From Gemmatimonadota bacterium (GTDB lineage: Bacteria > Gemmatimonadota > Gemmatimonadetes > Longimicrobiales > Gaopeijiaceae): a DNA stretch of 40,352 nt. The translations under genes were made by a program, and so were the position numbers. The notes beneath the pieces are model-generated. The model had not been told where the DNA came from, did not search any database, and saw only the letters and a program-made list of their open reading frames with translations. Shown piece by piece: positions 8,457 to 15,676 of the stretch (the first letter of the stretch is position 1; every line of letters begins with the position of its first letter). The DNA is taken from assembly GCA_029879725.1 (NCBI GenBank), contig JAOUPR010000029.1, positions 1 through 40,352 of the forward strand. The letters run 5' to 3'.

Positions 8457-9073
8457 GGAGACCTCTCGGGGAATCCCTCCTCCGGAGAGGCCTCGTCCGG
8501 GGAGGCCGCCTCCGGCGGCTCGTCCTCGTCGTGCGCTCCGTGGAGCAGCGCGGCGGCCGACAGGAAGATGAGACACACCAGGAAGAGCGACGCGGGGGTG
8601 GGGGCCTTCACCAGGAACGCTCCCGCCACCACGAAGCCCGCGGCGGCACCCAGGGCCGCGGGGGCGCCCACCGACGCGGAGCCGTGTTCCCGCTCCGCCC
8701 GCTGCATGGTCCCGAGCATGACCCCGGACGAGAAGATGGGGAGCACGGCCAGCACCGCCAGCCCGATCCCCTGCTCCACGGCGCCGTCGCCCAGACCGTC
8801 CACCAGGCTCCACACCACCGACCAGACGGCCGCGGAGAGGAAGGCCAACAAGGTGAGGATCCACCGCTGGCGCAGCGCCCGCGGGAGGTCCGGGTCTCCC
8901 GACGACGCCACCACCAACCCCAGCCCCAGGGCCAGGGCTTCGACCCCCAGGAGGACCGTGAGCGACCGCAGGAACCCCGGTCCCGTGTAGAGGAGGAGGC
9001 CCACCGCCGTCTCCCCGGCGACGGCCAGCGCCAACCCCACCACGAAGGCGGGGAGCAAGGACACCTTCCTCAC
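8453..9073 (-). CDS. Six-span membrane protein of unknown family, coupled to the Mre11-Rad50-like gene
   Basis: A 206-residue protein from GTG 9073, which overlaps the flavin reductase stop by GTGA. Six hydrophobic segments are visible at about residues 8-29, 35-56, 70-91, 101-121, 137-155 and 161-178. They are followed by a highly acidic, proline-rich tail (about 181-204, with HDEDEPPEAASPDEASPEEG). No conserved enzymatic motif is recognised. Its stop at 8453-8455 overlaps the GTG of the fusion gene, so the two are probably translated together. The acidic tail could be a cytoplasmic docking surface, but this is speculation. I do not recognise the family. Confidence 0.75.
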   Translation of the reverse strand: MRKVSLLPAFVVGLALAVAGETAVGLLLYTGPGFLRSLTVLLGVEALALGLGLVVASSGDPDLPRALRQRWILTLLAFLSAAVWSVVWSLVDGLGDGAVEQGIGLAVLAVLPIFSSGVMLGTMQRAEREHGSASVGAPAALGAAAGFVVAGAFLVKAPTPASLFLVCLIFLSAAALLHGAHDEDEPPEAASPDEASPEEGFPERSP

Positions 9074-9561
9074 GCGCCCGGCAGGGCCGAGAAGCGGCCC
9101 TCGTGGAAGACCAGGGGAGAGCCCGGACCCGCCTCCACCTCGGTGACGCGCGCCACCACGATGGAATGGTCCCCGGCGGGATGGACCTGCTCGATCTCGC
9201 ACTCCATCCAGGCCAGGCCGTCCTCCAGGACGGGATGCCCCAGGGTGGACCGGCGCGCCGGCACGTCGCGGAAGCGCTCCTCGGGGACGTCCCGGGAGAA
9301 CCGCCGCGCCAGCCCCTCCTGACCGGACTCCAGCACGTTGACCACGAAGGAGCCCCGTTGCACGAGGAGGTCGTGGGACGAAGACGCGCCGTCCACGCAG
9401 ACCAGCACCAGGGGAGGATCCAGGGAGACCGACGTGAACGCGTTGGCGGTGAAGCCGAAGGGCCGACCCGCTCCGTCCACGGCCGAAACCACCGTCACCC
9501 CGGTGGGGAAACGGCCCATGGCACTGCGGAAATCGAGTTCGGATACCCTGTTTTGCGACAC
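9070..9561 (-). CDS. Flavin reductase domain protein (FMN-binding, DIM6/NTAB family)
   Basis: A 163-residue protein. GTG 9561 is chosen because an AGGGGG lies a few bases upstream and because the domain starts at once: LDFRSAMGRFPTGVTVVSA. The GFTANAFTSVSLDPPLVLVCVD segment (36-57), a SFVVNVL strand and a closing HSIVVARVTEVE strand are standard for short-chain flavin reductases. These use NAD(P)H to make reduced FMN/FAD, often for a partner monooxygenase. No monooxygenase is present here. The gene is first in a three-gene minus-strand operon with a membrane protein and the Mre11-Rad50-like fusion, both joined by GTGA overlaps. An upstream in-frame ATG at 9738 would add a composition-odd leader and is unlikely. 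Confidence 0.88.
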   Translation of the reverse strand: MSQNRVSELDFRSAMGRFPTGVTVVSAVDGAGRPFGFTANAFTSVSLDPPLVLVCVDGASSSHDLLVQRGSFVVNVLESGQEGLARRFSRDVPEERFRDVPARRSTLGHPVLEDGLAWMECEIEQVHPAGDHSIVVARVTEVEAGPGSPLVFHEGRFSALPGA

Positions 9562-9717
9562 ATGGCCCCCTGACGACAACGCGGTGGAGAGCCCGACTCC
9601 GGCCCCCCTCCGCGACATCCGGCAACACTGCGCCGGGCTGCTCGTTCGCCCCGCGTCGGGCGCACCGAGGCGCTCACGAGAATGATCGACACGCCGGAAC
9701 GAGTCCACTAGCTTAGG

Positions 9718-9732
9718 GTCTGCGAAGCAGAC
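9718..9732. promoter_or_regulatory. Perfect inverted repeat in the divergent region before the lipoprotein-BtuFCD operon
   Basis: GTCTGC-GAA-GCAGAC, six pairs around a three-base centre, 22 bases before ATG 9754 in a 192-base divergent region. It could be an operator or a hairpin in the 5' untranslated region. No cobalamin riboswitch core is recognised around it. Confidence 0.3.
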
Positions 9733-9753
9733 GCCCACAATCCGGATAACTTC

Positions 9754-10764
9754 ATGAGACGGCAGTGGTTCGCCCTCGCGGTGATCTTAACCCTGGCCCC
9801 AGCGTGCGACAATGTGGAATGGGGCGGGGTGGACGTGCGTTTCACCTCGGCGGCCCCCCGCGACACGGTGCCCGAAGGCGGCGCGGAAGCCGCGCAGGAC
9901 ACCGCCGCGGCCGACGAGGAGAAGCCGGCGCCCCGAGGCTCCCTTCTCTACGCGGGACTCCGCGATGGCGCCCGCATCCACCTCTCTCCCATGGGAGACG
10001 TCCAGGGAGACGCCGTCCACCCGCTCCTCCCCGTGACGCAGGAGCCCGAGTTCGCCGACGTGGTGCGCTACCGGCTCCTGGCGCCCGGCAGCGAGTTCAT
10101 CCTCTTCGCGCGGGGGGTCCGGGTGGGAAGGGCCGTGGTGGACACCGTGTCCGGCACGTCGGAGTTCTGCGGCGGCTGGCCCGCCGGCTCGGGGATCGTG
10201 GAGCTGGTTCCCGGGGCGGCCGGAGTGGACCGGTTCCTCGCCCTCCCGGCGGAAGCCGCCTCCCGACGGCCCCACGGGACCTATCGCGCCCTCTCCCACG
10301 ACTACGATCAACGCGTCGCCTCCCTCCGCCTGGCCGGTGAGATGATCCCGCAGGTGGGGGCGCGCCGCCCTCCCTCCGTCCTCGATTCGCGCAGGGACAT
10401 CCAGGCGTTCACGCTGGCCCAGTACGAGCGCCCGCTCATCGCCGCCACCTTCGCCTTCCTCGACGCCGTGTCGGTGGGGCCCGCGCCGCCCGAGGCCTAC
10501 AGCCTGTTCGTGCTGGGCACGCCCTCGGACACCGTGGACTACGACGCCGGATACGTTCTGTACCGCCCGGTGGGCGAGGCGGGGAAGAGCGTGCCGAAGC
10601 TCCTGGACGTGCTGGACCTGAACGGAGACGGGCGCTCCGAGATCATCCTGGAGATGTTCGGCGAGCGCGGGCGCTCGTTCGCCTCCCTGGCCGAGCGCGG
10701 CGGCGAGTGGCTGCAGACCGGGGAGGGGTCGTGCGGGGTGGCTCCGCCGCGCGGACCGAGGTGA
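9754..10764 (+). CDS. Lipoprotein of unknown function with an FG-GAP-like C-terminus
   Basis: A 336-residue protein with a lipoprotein signal: MRRQ, a hydrophobic stretch, then LAPAC with the lipidated Cys at 18. Ala/Glu/Asp-rich linker sequence follows (about 30-55). The C-terminal part contains LDLNGDGRSEIILEM, a calcium-loop motif like those of FG-GAP/VCBS repeats, but only one is evident. No enzyme motif is visible. Its last bases overlap the GTG of the BtuF-like gene (GTGA), so it is probably cotranslated with the importer and may be an accessory envelope protein. The family is not recognised. Confidence 0.75.
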   Translation: MRRQWFALAVILTLAPACDNVEWGGVDVRFTSAAPRDTVPEGGAEAAQDTAAADEEKPAPRGSLLYAGLRDGARIHLSPMGDVQGDAVHPLLPVTQEPEFADVVRYRLLAPGSEFILFARGVRVGRAVVDTVSGTSEFCGGWPAGSGIVELVPGAAGVDRFLALPAEAASRRPHGTYRALSHDYDQRVASLRLAGEMIPQVGARRPPSVLDSRRDIQAFTLAQYERPLIAATFAFLDAVSVGPAPPEAYSLFVLGTPSDTVDYDAGYVLYRPVGEAGKSVPKLLDVLDLNGDGRSEIILEMFGERGRSFASLAERGGEWLQTGEGSCGVAPPRGPR

Positions 10765-11642
10765 GCGAGGGACCCAGCCCCCGGCGCCGCGGGACGATCC
10801 TTCTCGGACTCCTGGTGCTGGGGTGCTCCGAGGCGGAGCCGCGCGCGCCGGAAGAGGCCGCAGCCACGCCGGCCATCCGGGTGGTGGACGCCGCCGGAGC
10901 GACCCTCGAATTCGACGGACCCGCCCGGCGGATCGTCTCCCTGGTGCCCTCCGTGACCCGGACCCTGGCCCGGCTGGGCGCCCTCGGTGCCGTGGTGGGA
11001 CGCACCGACTTCGACACGGACGGCTGGGCGGCGGCCCTCCCCTCCGTGGGGGGCGGCCTCCACCCCAACGCCGAGGCCCTGGTGGCACTCCGGCCGGACC
11101 TGGTGATCCGGTTCGCCGGAGAGCAGGACCCCGACACCCCGGTCCGCCTCGACGCCCTGGGGATCCCGCACCTGGCGGTCCGCCCCGAGCGCATCGCCGA
11201 CATCCTCACCACCATCACGCTGGTGGGCGCCGTCACCGGCCGGACCGAAGAGGCCGGGGAGTTGAACGCGGAGATCCGGGCCGGCCTGGAGGCGGTACGG
11301 GCGGACGCCGCGGGCCGTCCGCGCCTGCGCGCGGTGTACGTCCTGGGAGGATCCCCGCCCTGGGTGGCGGGCCCGGGCACCTACATCGACGAGCTCATGG
11401 ACGTCGTGGGCGCGGACAACGTGTTCTCCGACCTGGAGTTCCTGTACGCCTCCGTGAGCCCCGAGGAGTTCCTGGCCCGCAAGATCGACGTGATCCTGGT
11501 GCCGCCGGGGAGCCGCTTCGACCTCCGGGCCCCGGGAGCGCGCGTGGTGCGGGTCCCCGAGGGGATGGACGCTCCGGGGCCCGACCTGGCGGAGGTGGCC
11601 GGCGCCCTGGCCCGCACCCTCCACGGCGGGGAGAGTCCGTGA
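10761..11642 (+). CDS. btuF: BtuF-like ABC transporter substrate-binding lipoprotein
   Basis: A 293-residue protein. GTG 10761 is chosen because it overlaps the previous stop and leads straight into a lipoprotein signal (PRRRG, hydrophobic stretch, LVLGC with Cys22). The mature part has the helical-backbone metal receptor pattern: ARRIVSLVPSVTRTLARLGA, VVGRTDFDTDGW, SVGGGLHPNAEALVALRPDL, and later PGTYIDELMDVVGADNVFSDL. Such proteins bind cobalamin, haem or siderophores in the periplasm and deliver them to a FecCD-type permease, which follows directly. Cobalamin is the best guess, not a certainty. The gene ends in a GTGA overlap with the permease. Confidence 0.85.
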   Translation: MSEGPSPRRRGTILLGLLVLGCSEAEPRAPEEAAATPAIRVVDAAGATLEFDGPARRIVSLVPSVTRTLARLGALGAVVGRTDFDTDGWAAALPSVGGGLHPNAEALVALRPDLVIRFAGEQDPDTPVRLDALGIPHLAVRPERIADILTTITLVGAVTGRTEEAGELNAEIRAGLEAVRADAAGRPRLRAVYVLGGSPPWVAGPGTYIDELMDVVGADNVFSDLEFLYASVSPEEFLARKIDVILVPPGSRFDLRAPGARVVRVPEGMDAPGPDLAEVAGALARTLHGGESP

Positions 11643-12646
11643 GGCCGGGAGTGCGGCGCGGCGCCCTGGGCACGGCCCTGGCGATGGCCCTGGGCGCCTC
11701 CCTGATCCTGGGCGTGCGCTTCGGCTCGGTGCCCGTCTCCACCGGAGACGTCCTGGACGTCCTCCTGGGGGGGGGCTCGCCCATCCACCGGGACATCGTG
11801 CTGGGGCTGCGGCTCCCCCGGGTGCTCCTGGGCCTCCTGGTGGGCGGCGGGTTGGCGCTCTCGGGCGCCACCTTCCAGGCCCTCCTGCGCAATCCGCTGG
11901 CCGAGCCCTACATCCTGGGGATCTCGGGGGGCGCCTCGGTGGGCGCCGTCCTGGTGCTGGCCACCGGGTGGGTGGCGGCGGGGTCGTGGACGCTTCCGCT
12001 GGCCGCGTTCGCCGGAGCCGTGGTGGCCATCGCGCTCGTCTTCCGGGTGGCCACCGCCACCGGGCGAAGGATGGACGTGCGGGTCCTCCTCCTCGCCGGG
12101 GTGGTGGTGGCGGCGTTCTTCAGCGCCTGCATCGCGTTCATCCTGTCCGTGTCACCGGCGCGGACCGTCCAGAGCGCCGTGCTGTGGATCATGGGGAGCG
12201 TGGCCCACGCGGGGTGGCGGGAGGTGATGTTGGCCGGGGCCTACACGCTCCCCGCCGGCGTGCTCCTCCTGACCCTGGCCCGTCCCCTCAATCTCATGGC
12301 CATCGGCGAAGACACCGCGCATTACCTGGGAGCGGACGTGGAGCGGGTCAAGAAGCTCGCCCTGGCGGCGGCGGCGCTCCTCACGGCCGCGGGCGTGGCC
12401 GTGGCGGGGGTGATCGGGTTCGTGGGGCTCGTGGTGCCCCACGCCATCCGCATCGTGGCGGGGTCGGACCACCGCATCCTCCTCCCCTTCTCCTTCCTGG
12501 CGGGCGCCTCCTTCCTGATCCTGGCCGACCTGGTGGCGCGCATGCTGTTGGCGCCCACCGAGATCCCCCTGGGGGTGATCACGGCCTTCGTGGGCGTACC
12601 CATCTTCCTGGTCCTCCTCCGGGGGACCATCGTGCGCCAGGGATGA
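11639..12646 (+). CDS. btuC: BtuC/FecCD-family ABC transporter permease
   Basis: A 335-residue polytopic protein starting at GTG 11639 within the previous stop. It shows the family landmarks GLRLPRVLLGLLVGGGLALSG, QALLRNPLAEPYILGISGGA (the conserved NPLAdP-type loop) and AGVIGFVGLVVPHAIRIV near the end, which is the coupling region that contacts the ATPase. About nine or ten membrane spans are expected. Together with the flanking BtuF- and BtuD-like genes it forms a complete type II importer for cobalamin or a metal chelate. It ends in an ATGA overlap with the ATPase gene. Confidence 0.92.
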   Translation: MRPGVRRGALGTALAMALGASLILGVRFGSVPVSTGDVLDVLLGGGSPIHRDIVLGLRLPRVLLGLLVGGGLALSGATFQALLRNPLAEPYILGISGGASVGAVLVLATGWVAAGSWTLPLAAFAGAVVAIALVFRVATATGRRMDVRVLLLAGVVVAAFFSACIAFILSVSPARTVQSAVLWIMGSVAHAGWREVMLAGAYTLPAGVLLLTLARPLNLMAIGEDTAHYLGADVERVKKLALAAAALLTAAGVAVAGVIGFVGLVVPHAIRIVAGSDHRILLPFSFLAGASFLILADLVARMLLAPTEIPLGVITAFVGVPIFLVLLRGTIVRQG

Positions 12647-13422
12647 GGTTCCAGGCGCACGGATTGGAGTTCCGGTATCCCGGAGCGGCGGAGCCCACCC
12701 TGCGCGGCGTGGATCTGGACACCCCCGACGGTTCCCTGTACGCCGTGCTCGGACCCAACGGCTCGGGCAAGTCCACCCTTCTGCGCGCCCTCCTGGGCGT
12801 GCTCGAGCCCACCGGCGGGAGCGTGCACTTCGACGGCCGGCCCCTGCGCGAGTGGTCCCGGAGGGATCTGGCCCGGGCGGTGGGGGTGGTCCCGCAGAGG
12901 GAGGTGGTCTCCTTTCCCCTCTCCGTGCGCGAGCTCGTGGCCATGGGGAGGTACCCCCACCTGGGCGCGCTGGGAGCCGAGACGCGCGGCGACACCGACG
13001 CCGTGGACCGCGCCCTGGAGCAGTGCGACGTGACGGGGTTGGCGGACCGCGACGTGGGCACGCTCTCCGGAGGTGAGTTCCAGAGGGTGAGGATCGCCCG
13101 GGCCCTCGCCCAGGAGCCGCGCGCGCTGGTCCTGGACGAGCCCACGGCGTCGTTGGATATCCGCCACGAGATGACCATCCTCGAGCTGCTGCGCGCGTGG
13201 GCCGACGAGGGGATGACCGTCCTGGTGGTGACCCACGGGGTGGAGCAGGCCGCCCGCTTCGCGGACCGTATGCTCCTCCTGTCGCGGGGCCGCGTCGCGG
13301 CGGAGGGGCCGCCGGCACAGGTCCTGGAGGAGTCGATCCTGCGGGAGGTCTACGGGTGGCCGCTCTCGGTGACGGAAGACCCCGCCACCGGATCGCTGAA
13401 GGTCACACCGCTGAGGCGCTGA
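12643..13422 (+). CDS. btuD: BtuD/FecE-family ABC transporter ATP-binding protein
   Basis: A 259-residue ATPase beginning at ATG 12643, inside the permease stop (ATGA). Motifs are complete: Walker A GPNGSGKST (37-45), a Q-loop around VVPQREVVSFPLSVRELV, the signature LSGGEFQRVRIARAL, Walker B ALVLDEPTASLD and the switch His in VVTHG. It energises the BtuC-like permease. The last 20 bases overlap, tail to tail, the 3' end of rsgA on the other strand, and a hairpin covers this junction. Confidence 0.93.
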   Translation: MRFQAHGLEFRYPGAAEPTLRGVDLDTPDGSLYAVLGPNGSGKSTLLRALLGVLEPTGGSVHFDGRPLREWSRRDLARAVGVVPQREVVSFPLSVRELVAMGRYPHLGALGAETRGDTDAVDRALEQCDVTGLADRDVGTLSGGEFQRVRIARALAQEPRALVLDEPTASLDIRHEMTILELLRAWADEGMTVLVVTHGVEQAARFADRMLLLSRGRVAAEGPPAQVLEESILREVYGWPLSVTEDPATGSLKVTPLRR

Positions 13423-14311
13423 CCGCCTCTTCCCGCAGCGTCACGTAGCTGGCGTAGCGGCTCTCCGGGATGGTTCCCTCGGCCAGAGCCGCGCGCACGG
13501 CGCAATCGGGTTCGCGGAGGTGGGCGCAGCTGCGGAACCGGCACTCGTCCAGGAAGGGCTCGAACTCCGGGAAGCAGCGCTCCACCTCCTCGGGCTCCAG
13601 CCCCCACACGCCCACGTCGCCGAACCCCGGCGTGTCGGCCACGCGGCCGCCCCCCGCCAGAGGAATCAGCCGCGACCCGACGGTGGTGTGCTTCCCCGTC
13701 CCCGTGCGCGCCGACACCTCACCGGTGCGGAGGTCCAGGTCCGGATCCACGGCGTTGAGGAGCGTGGACTTCCCCACTCCCGACGGACCGATGAGCGCCG
13801 ACGTGCCCGCGCGCAGGAGGGCGGCGAACTCCTCGAGGCCCGCCCCCGACTCCGCACTCACCGACAGGACCTCGTACCCCACGGGCCCATAGAGCTCCGC
13901 CAGGCTCCGGGCGGCTTCCGCCCCGCCCGGAAGGTCCACCTTGTTGACCACCAGCACCGCCGGAAGCCGGCACGATTCCACCACGGCCAGGAGCCGGTCG
14001 ATCACCTCGAGGTGGGGAGCGGGATCCACCGCGGCCAACACCACGAAGACGCGATCGAGGTTCGCCGCCACCACCTTGGGCCGGCGTATCCCCACGCCCC
14101 GCCGGGTGAGCTCCGACGCCCGCGGCAGCCGTTCCGTGACCGCCAGGGAGCCCGGATCGCCCTCGAGCCGTACCCGATCTCCGATGACCACGCGGTCCCC
14201 CTGGCGGACGTCCTTCTTCAGGCGGCCCCGCAGGGTGGACTCCACGTACCCGCCATCGTCGAGGAGGACGCGGTACACTCCCCCGGTGGTGCCGTACACG
14301 GTGCCCTTCAT
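13403..14311 (-). CDS. rsgA: RsgA, ribosome small subunit-dependent GTPase A
   Basis: A 302-residue protein from ATG 14311, the start that gives the usual OB-fold beginning (MKGTVYGTTGGVYRVLLDDG, then RGDRVVIGDRV-like sequence). The GTPase motifs occur in the circularly permuted order typical of RsgA: NKVDL (G4), then GPSGVGKSTLLNA (G1), then DTPGFGD (G3). A zinc-binding end follows, with Cys and His in DECRFRSCAHLREPDC. RsgA binds the 30S subunit and assists its late maturation, releasing factors upon GTP hydrolysis. It lies about 100 bases after the sigma factor gene on the same strand, with a strong hairpin between them, so it may be partly insulated from it. Confidence 0.95.
   Translation of the reverse strand: MKGTVYGTTGGVYRVLLDDGGYVESTLRGRLKKDVRQGDRVVIGDRVRLEGDPGSLAVTERLPRASELTRRGVGIRRPKVVAANLDRVFVVLAAVDPAPHLEVIDRLLAVVESCRLPAVLVVNKVDLPGGAEAARSLAELYGPVGYEVLSVSAESGAGLEEFAALLRAGTSALIGPSGVGKSTLLNAVDPDLDLRTGEVSARTGTGKHTTVGSRLIPLAGGGRVADTPGFGDVGVWGLEPEEVERCFPEFEPFLDECRFRSCAHLREPDCAVRAALAEGTIPESRYASYVTLREEAVSASAV
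13413..13429. terminator. Hairpin in the overlapping tails of btuD-like gene and rsgA
   Basis: GAGGCG-CTGAC-CGCCTC, six perfect pairs with a five-base loop that contains part of the plus-strand TGA (13420-13422). It lies within the 3' coding end of both convergent genes. No T-tract. The terminator role is inferred from position. Confidence 0.35.
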
Positions 14312-14336
14312 CCCGGATGCCCCCCGGAACGACGAA

Positions 14337-14376
14337 GACCCCTCTTCGGCCTCCGGATGAAGGCTGAAGAGGGGTC
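14337..14376 (-). terminator. Strong stem-loop between sigma factor gene and rsgA
   Basis: GACCCCTCTTC at 14337-14347 pairs perfectly with GAAGAGGGGTC at 14366-14376. The stem continues through one G-T pair and four more pairs to an eight-base loop, about 16 pairs in total. It lies 38 bases after the sigma gene stop and 25 bases before the rsgA start. No T-tract follows in either direction. It may be a partial terminator, an RNA processing site or a 3' stabiliser for the sigma mRNA. Confidence 0.5.
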
Positions 14377-14414
14377 CCCTACCGTGCGAACCGACGGGCC
14401 GGTCCGGCCGAGAC

Positions 14415-15311
14415 TCACGCCGCGAACGACTCCAGCGCGGTTCCCTTGTCTCCCTCGCGGAGGCGCCGCAGCGCCCGGTCACGAAGCTGACGAATCCGCT
14501 CACGCGTCACGCCCAGCATGTTCCCGATCTCCTCGAGGGTGTGCTCACGCTCGCCCTCGAGCCCGAAGTACAGACGCAGCACCTTGGCGTCACGCGCTTC
14601 GAGGGTGGACAACGCCTCGGTGATGGCCTCGGTGAGCAGCCGGCTCTCCACCTCGATCTCGGGCTCGGCGGCCTCCTCGGTGATGAAGCGCTCCACGAGC
14701 TGGGAGTCTTCGGAATCACCGATGGGCGCGTCGAGACGGATCTCGGCGGCGTTGAGCGTCTGGAGGGACTCGACGAGCTCCGGGGTGAGATCGGTGGCCT
14801 CGGCCAACTCCTCACTGGTGGGCTCGCGTCCCTTCTCCTGCTTGAGGCGCTCCTTCTCGCGGAAGATACGGGCGAGATCGCTGGCGCGGTTGAGCGGCAC
14901 GCGGACGGCACGTCCGTGGTTCGCCAGGGACGCCAGGATGGCCTGCCGGATCCACCACACGGCGTAGCTGATGAACTTCACGCCCTGCTCGGGATCGAAC
15001 TTCCGGGCCGCAGTGACCAGGCCGACGTTCCCCTCCTGGATGAGATCCGTGAGGGACACACCGCGGTTCTGATACTTCTTGGCCACGCTGATGACGAAGC
15101 GCAGGTTGGCGCGCGCGAGTTCCTGGATGGCTTCCTCGTCACCCAACTGCGCCAGCGCACCGAGTTCCTTCTCGCGGTCCGGCGTGATGAGCTCGTGGCG
15201 GCTGACATCCCGGAGGTATTGGTCCAGCGCGCTCTGCTCTTCGACGCTGGCGTCGAAGCCGGAGAGGAGGTTTCCCTTCCCCTTGCGCTTACGGCGGGTG
15301 GCAGTAGCCAT
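14415..15311 (-). CDS. RNA polymerase sigma factor, RpoD/SigA-related, short form
   Basis: A 298-residue sigma-70 protein with AAGGAG before ATG 15311. Region 1.2 (LDQYLRDVSRHELITPDRE, about 29-47), region 2 (LIQEGNVGLVTAARKFDPEQG and FISYAVWWIRQAI), region 3 (about 141-215) and region 4 with its helix-turn-helix (TLEEIGNMLGVTRERIRQLR, about 258-277) are all intact. There is no region 1.1 or long spacer, only a basic 14-residue start. Short primary-type sigma factors like this are known in Bacteroidetes. Whether this is the housekeeping sigma or a group 2 paralogue cannot be told from one window. The gene has a candidate promoter at 15414-15442. Confidence 0.93.
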   Translation of the reverse strand: MATATRRKRKGKGNLLSGFDASVEEQSALDQYLRDVSRHELITPDREKELGALAQLGDEEAIQELARANLRFVISVAKKYQNRGVSLTDLIQEGNVGLVTAARKFDPEQGVKFISYAVWWIRQAILASLANHGRAVRVPLNRASDLARIFREKERLKQEKGREPTSEELAEATDLTPELVESLQTLNAAEIRLDAPIGDSEDSQLVERFITEEAAEPEIEVESRLLTEAITEALSTLEARDAKVLRLYFGLEGEREHTLEEIGNMLGVTRERIRQLRDRALRRLREGDKGTALESFAA

Positions 15312-15676
15312 TCTATCTCCTTCGGATCCGGAACGGTGATCCGCCCGGATGATCTATTGTACGGACAATCAGACCGGGACACTGCCCGGGCAACGCTGGA
15401 TATTTAGCCCTTCAATATGCGGGCCGTGTCAAGAGCTGTCAATCTAGTTGTCCTCCCTAGTAACCTCGGCACAAAAGGGAGTTCCCTTGACCCCGGGACC
15501 GGTGGCCGACGCCCCGTGGTCACCTCTTTTTCGCATATTTCGGGAGGGTGCTCCTGCACGGAGTCCATTCCTGTTATCCATTCAGGGACGGACCTCTACC
15601 CCGCCTCGACCAGGAGGGGATCGGGTCCAACATACACCCAAGTCCCGGGAATGCCAGCGCGGTGACTTTTTCCTTC
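15312..15676. other. 365-base divergent intergenic region, sigma factor / PP2C phosphatase
   Basis: This is the longest stretch without a gene and is visibly less GC-rich than its surroundings. It holds a candidate minus-strand promoter (separate entry) and two direct copies of TGTCAA ten bases apart (15427-15432 and 15437-15442). On the plus strand no convincing -35/-10 pair is seen before the PP2C gene. Small plus-strand open frames beginning at 15417 and 15448 have no recognisable domain or ribosome site and are not called. The RNA could be structured, but no known riboswitch is recognised. Confidence 0.5.
15414..15442 (-). promoter_or_regulatory. Candidate sigma-70 promoter of the sigma factor gene with a duplicated TTGACA
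   Basis: On the minus strand a perfect TTGACA (15442 to 15437) is followed after 17 bases by CATATT (15419 to 15414), which matches TATAAT at four positions. A second perfect TTGACA lies ten bases further in (15432 to 15427). It has no equally good -10 at normal spacing (TAAATA at 15406-15401 would need 20 bases). The pair may be two overlapping promoters, or one promoter plus an operator half. It lies about 100 bases before the start codon, leaving a moderately long leader. Confidence 0.5.

Noticed and set aside
8457-8864. An N-terminal extension of the Mre11-Rad50-like protein by about 136 codons
   Set aside because: The extension lies entirely over the membrane protein gene and is Gly/Arg-rich without similarity. 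The GTG at 8456 starts directly at the first phosphoesterase strand.
5985-8990. A 1001-codon plus-strand open frame opposite the Mre11-Rad50-like gene
   Set aside because: Composition is typical of an antisense shadow in GC-rich DNA, while the opposite strand encodes recognisable phosphoesterase and zinc-hook motifs.
5943-9561. Interpretation of the fusion operon as an anti-phage defence island
   Set aside because: The surroundings are ordinary housekeeping and transport genes with uniform composition, and no integrase, toxin or other defence gene is nearby. The idea is kept only as a minor possibility in the findings.
9562-9753. A possible cobalamin riboswitch before the lipoprotein-BtuFCD operon
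   Set aside because: No B12-box-like core or the long conserved leader expected of that riboswitch is seen. Only a short inverted repeat is present.
15417-15665. Small plus-strand open frames in the 365-base gap before the PP2C gene
   Set aside because: No ribosome binding site and no recognisable domain. They overlap the candidate sigma factor promoter.
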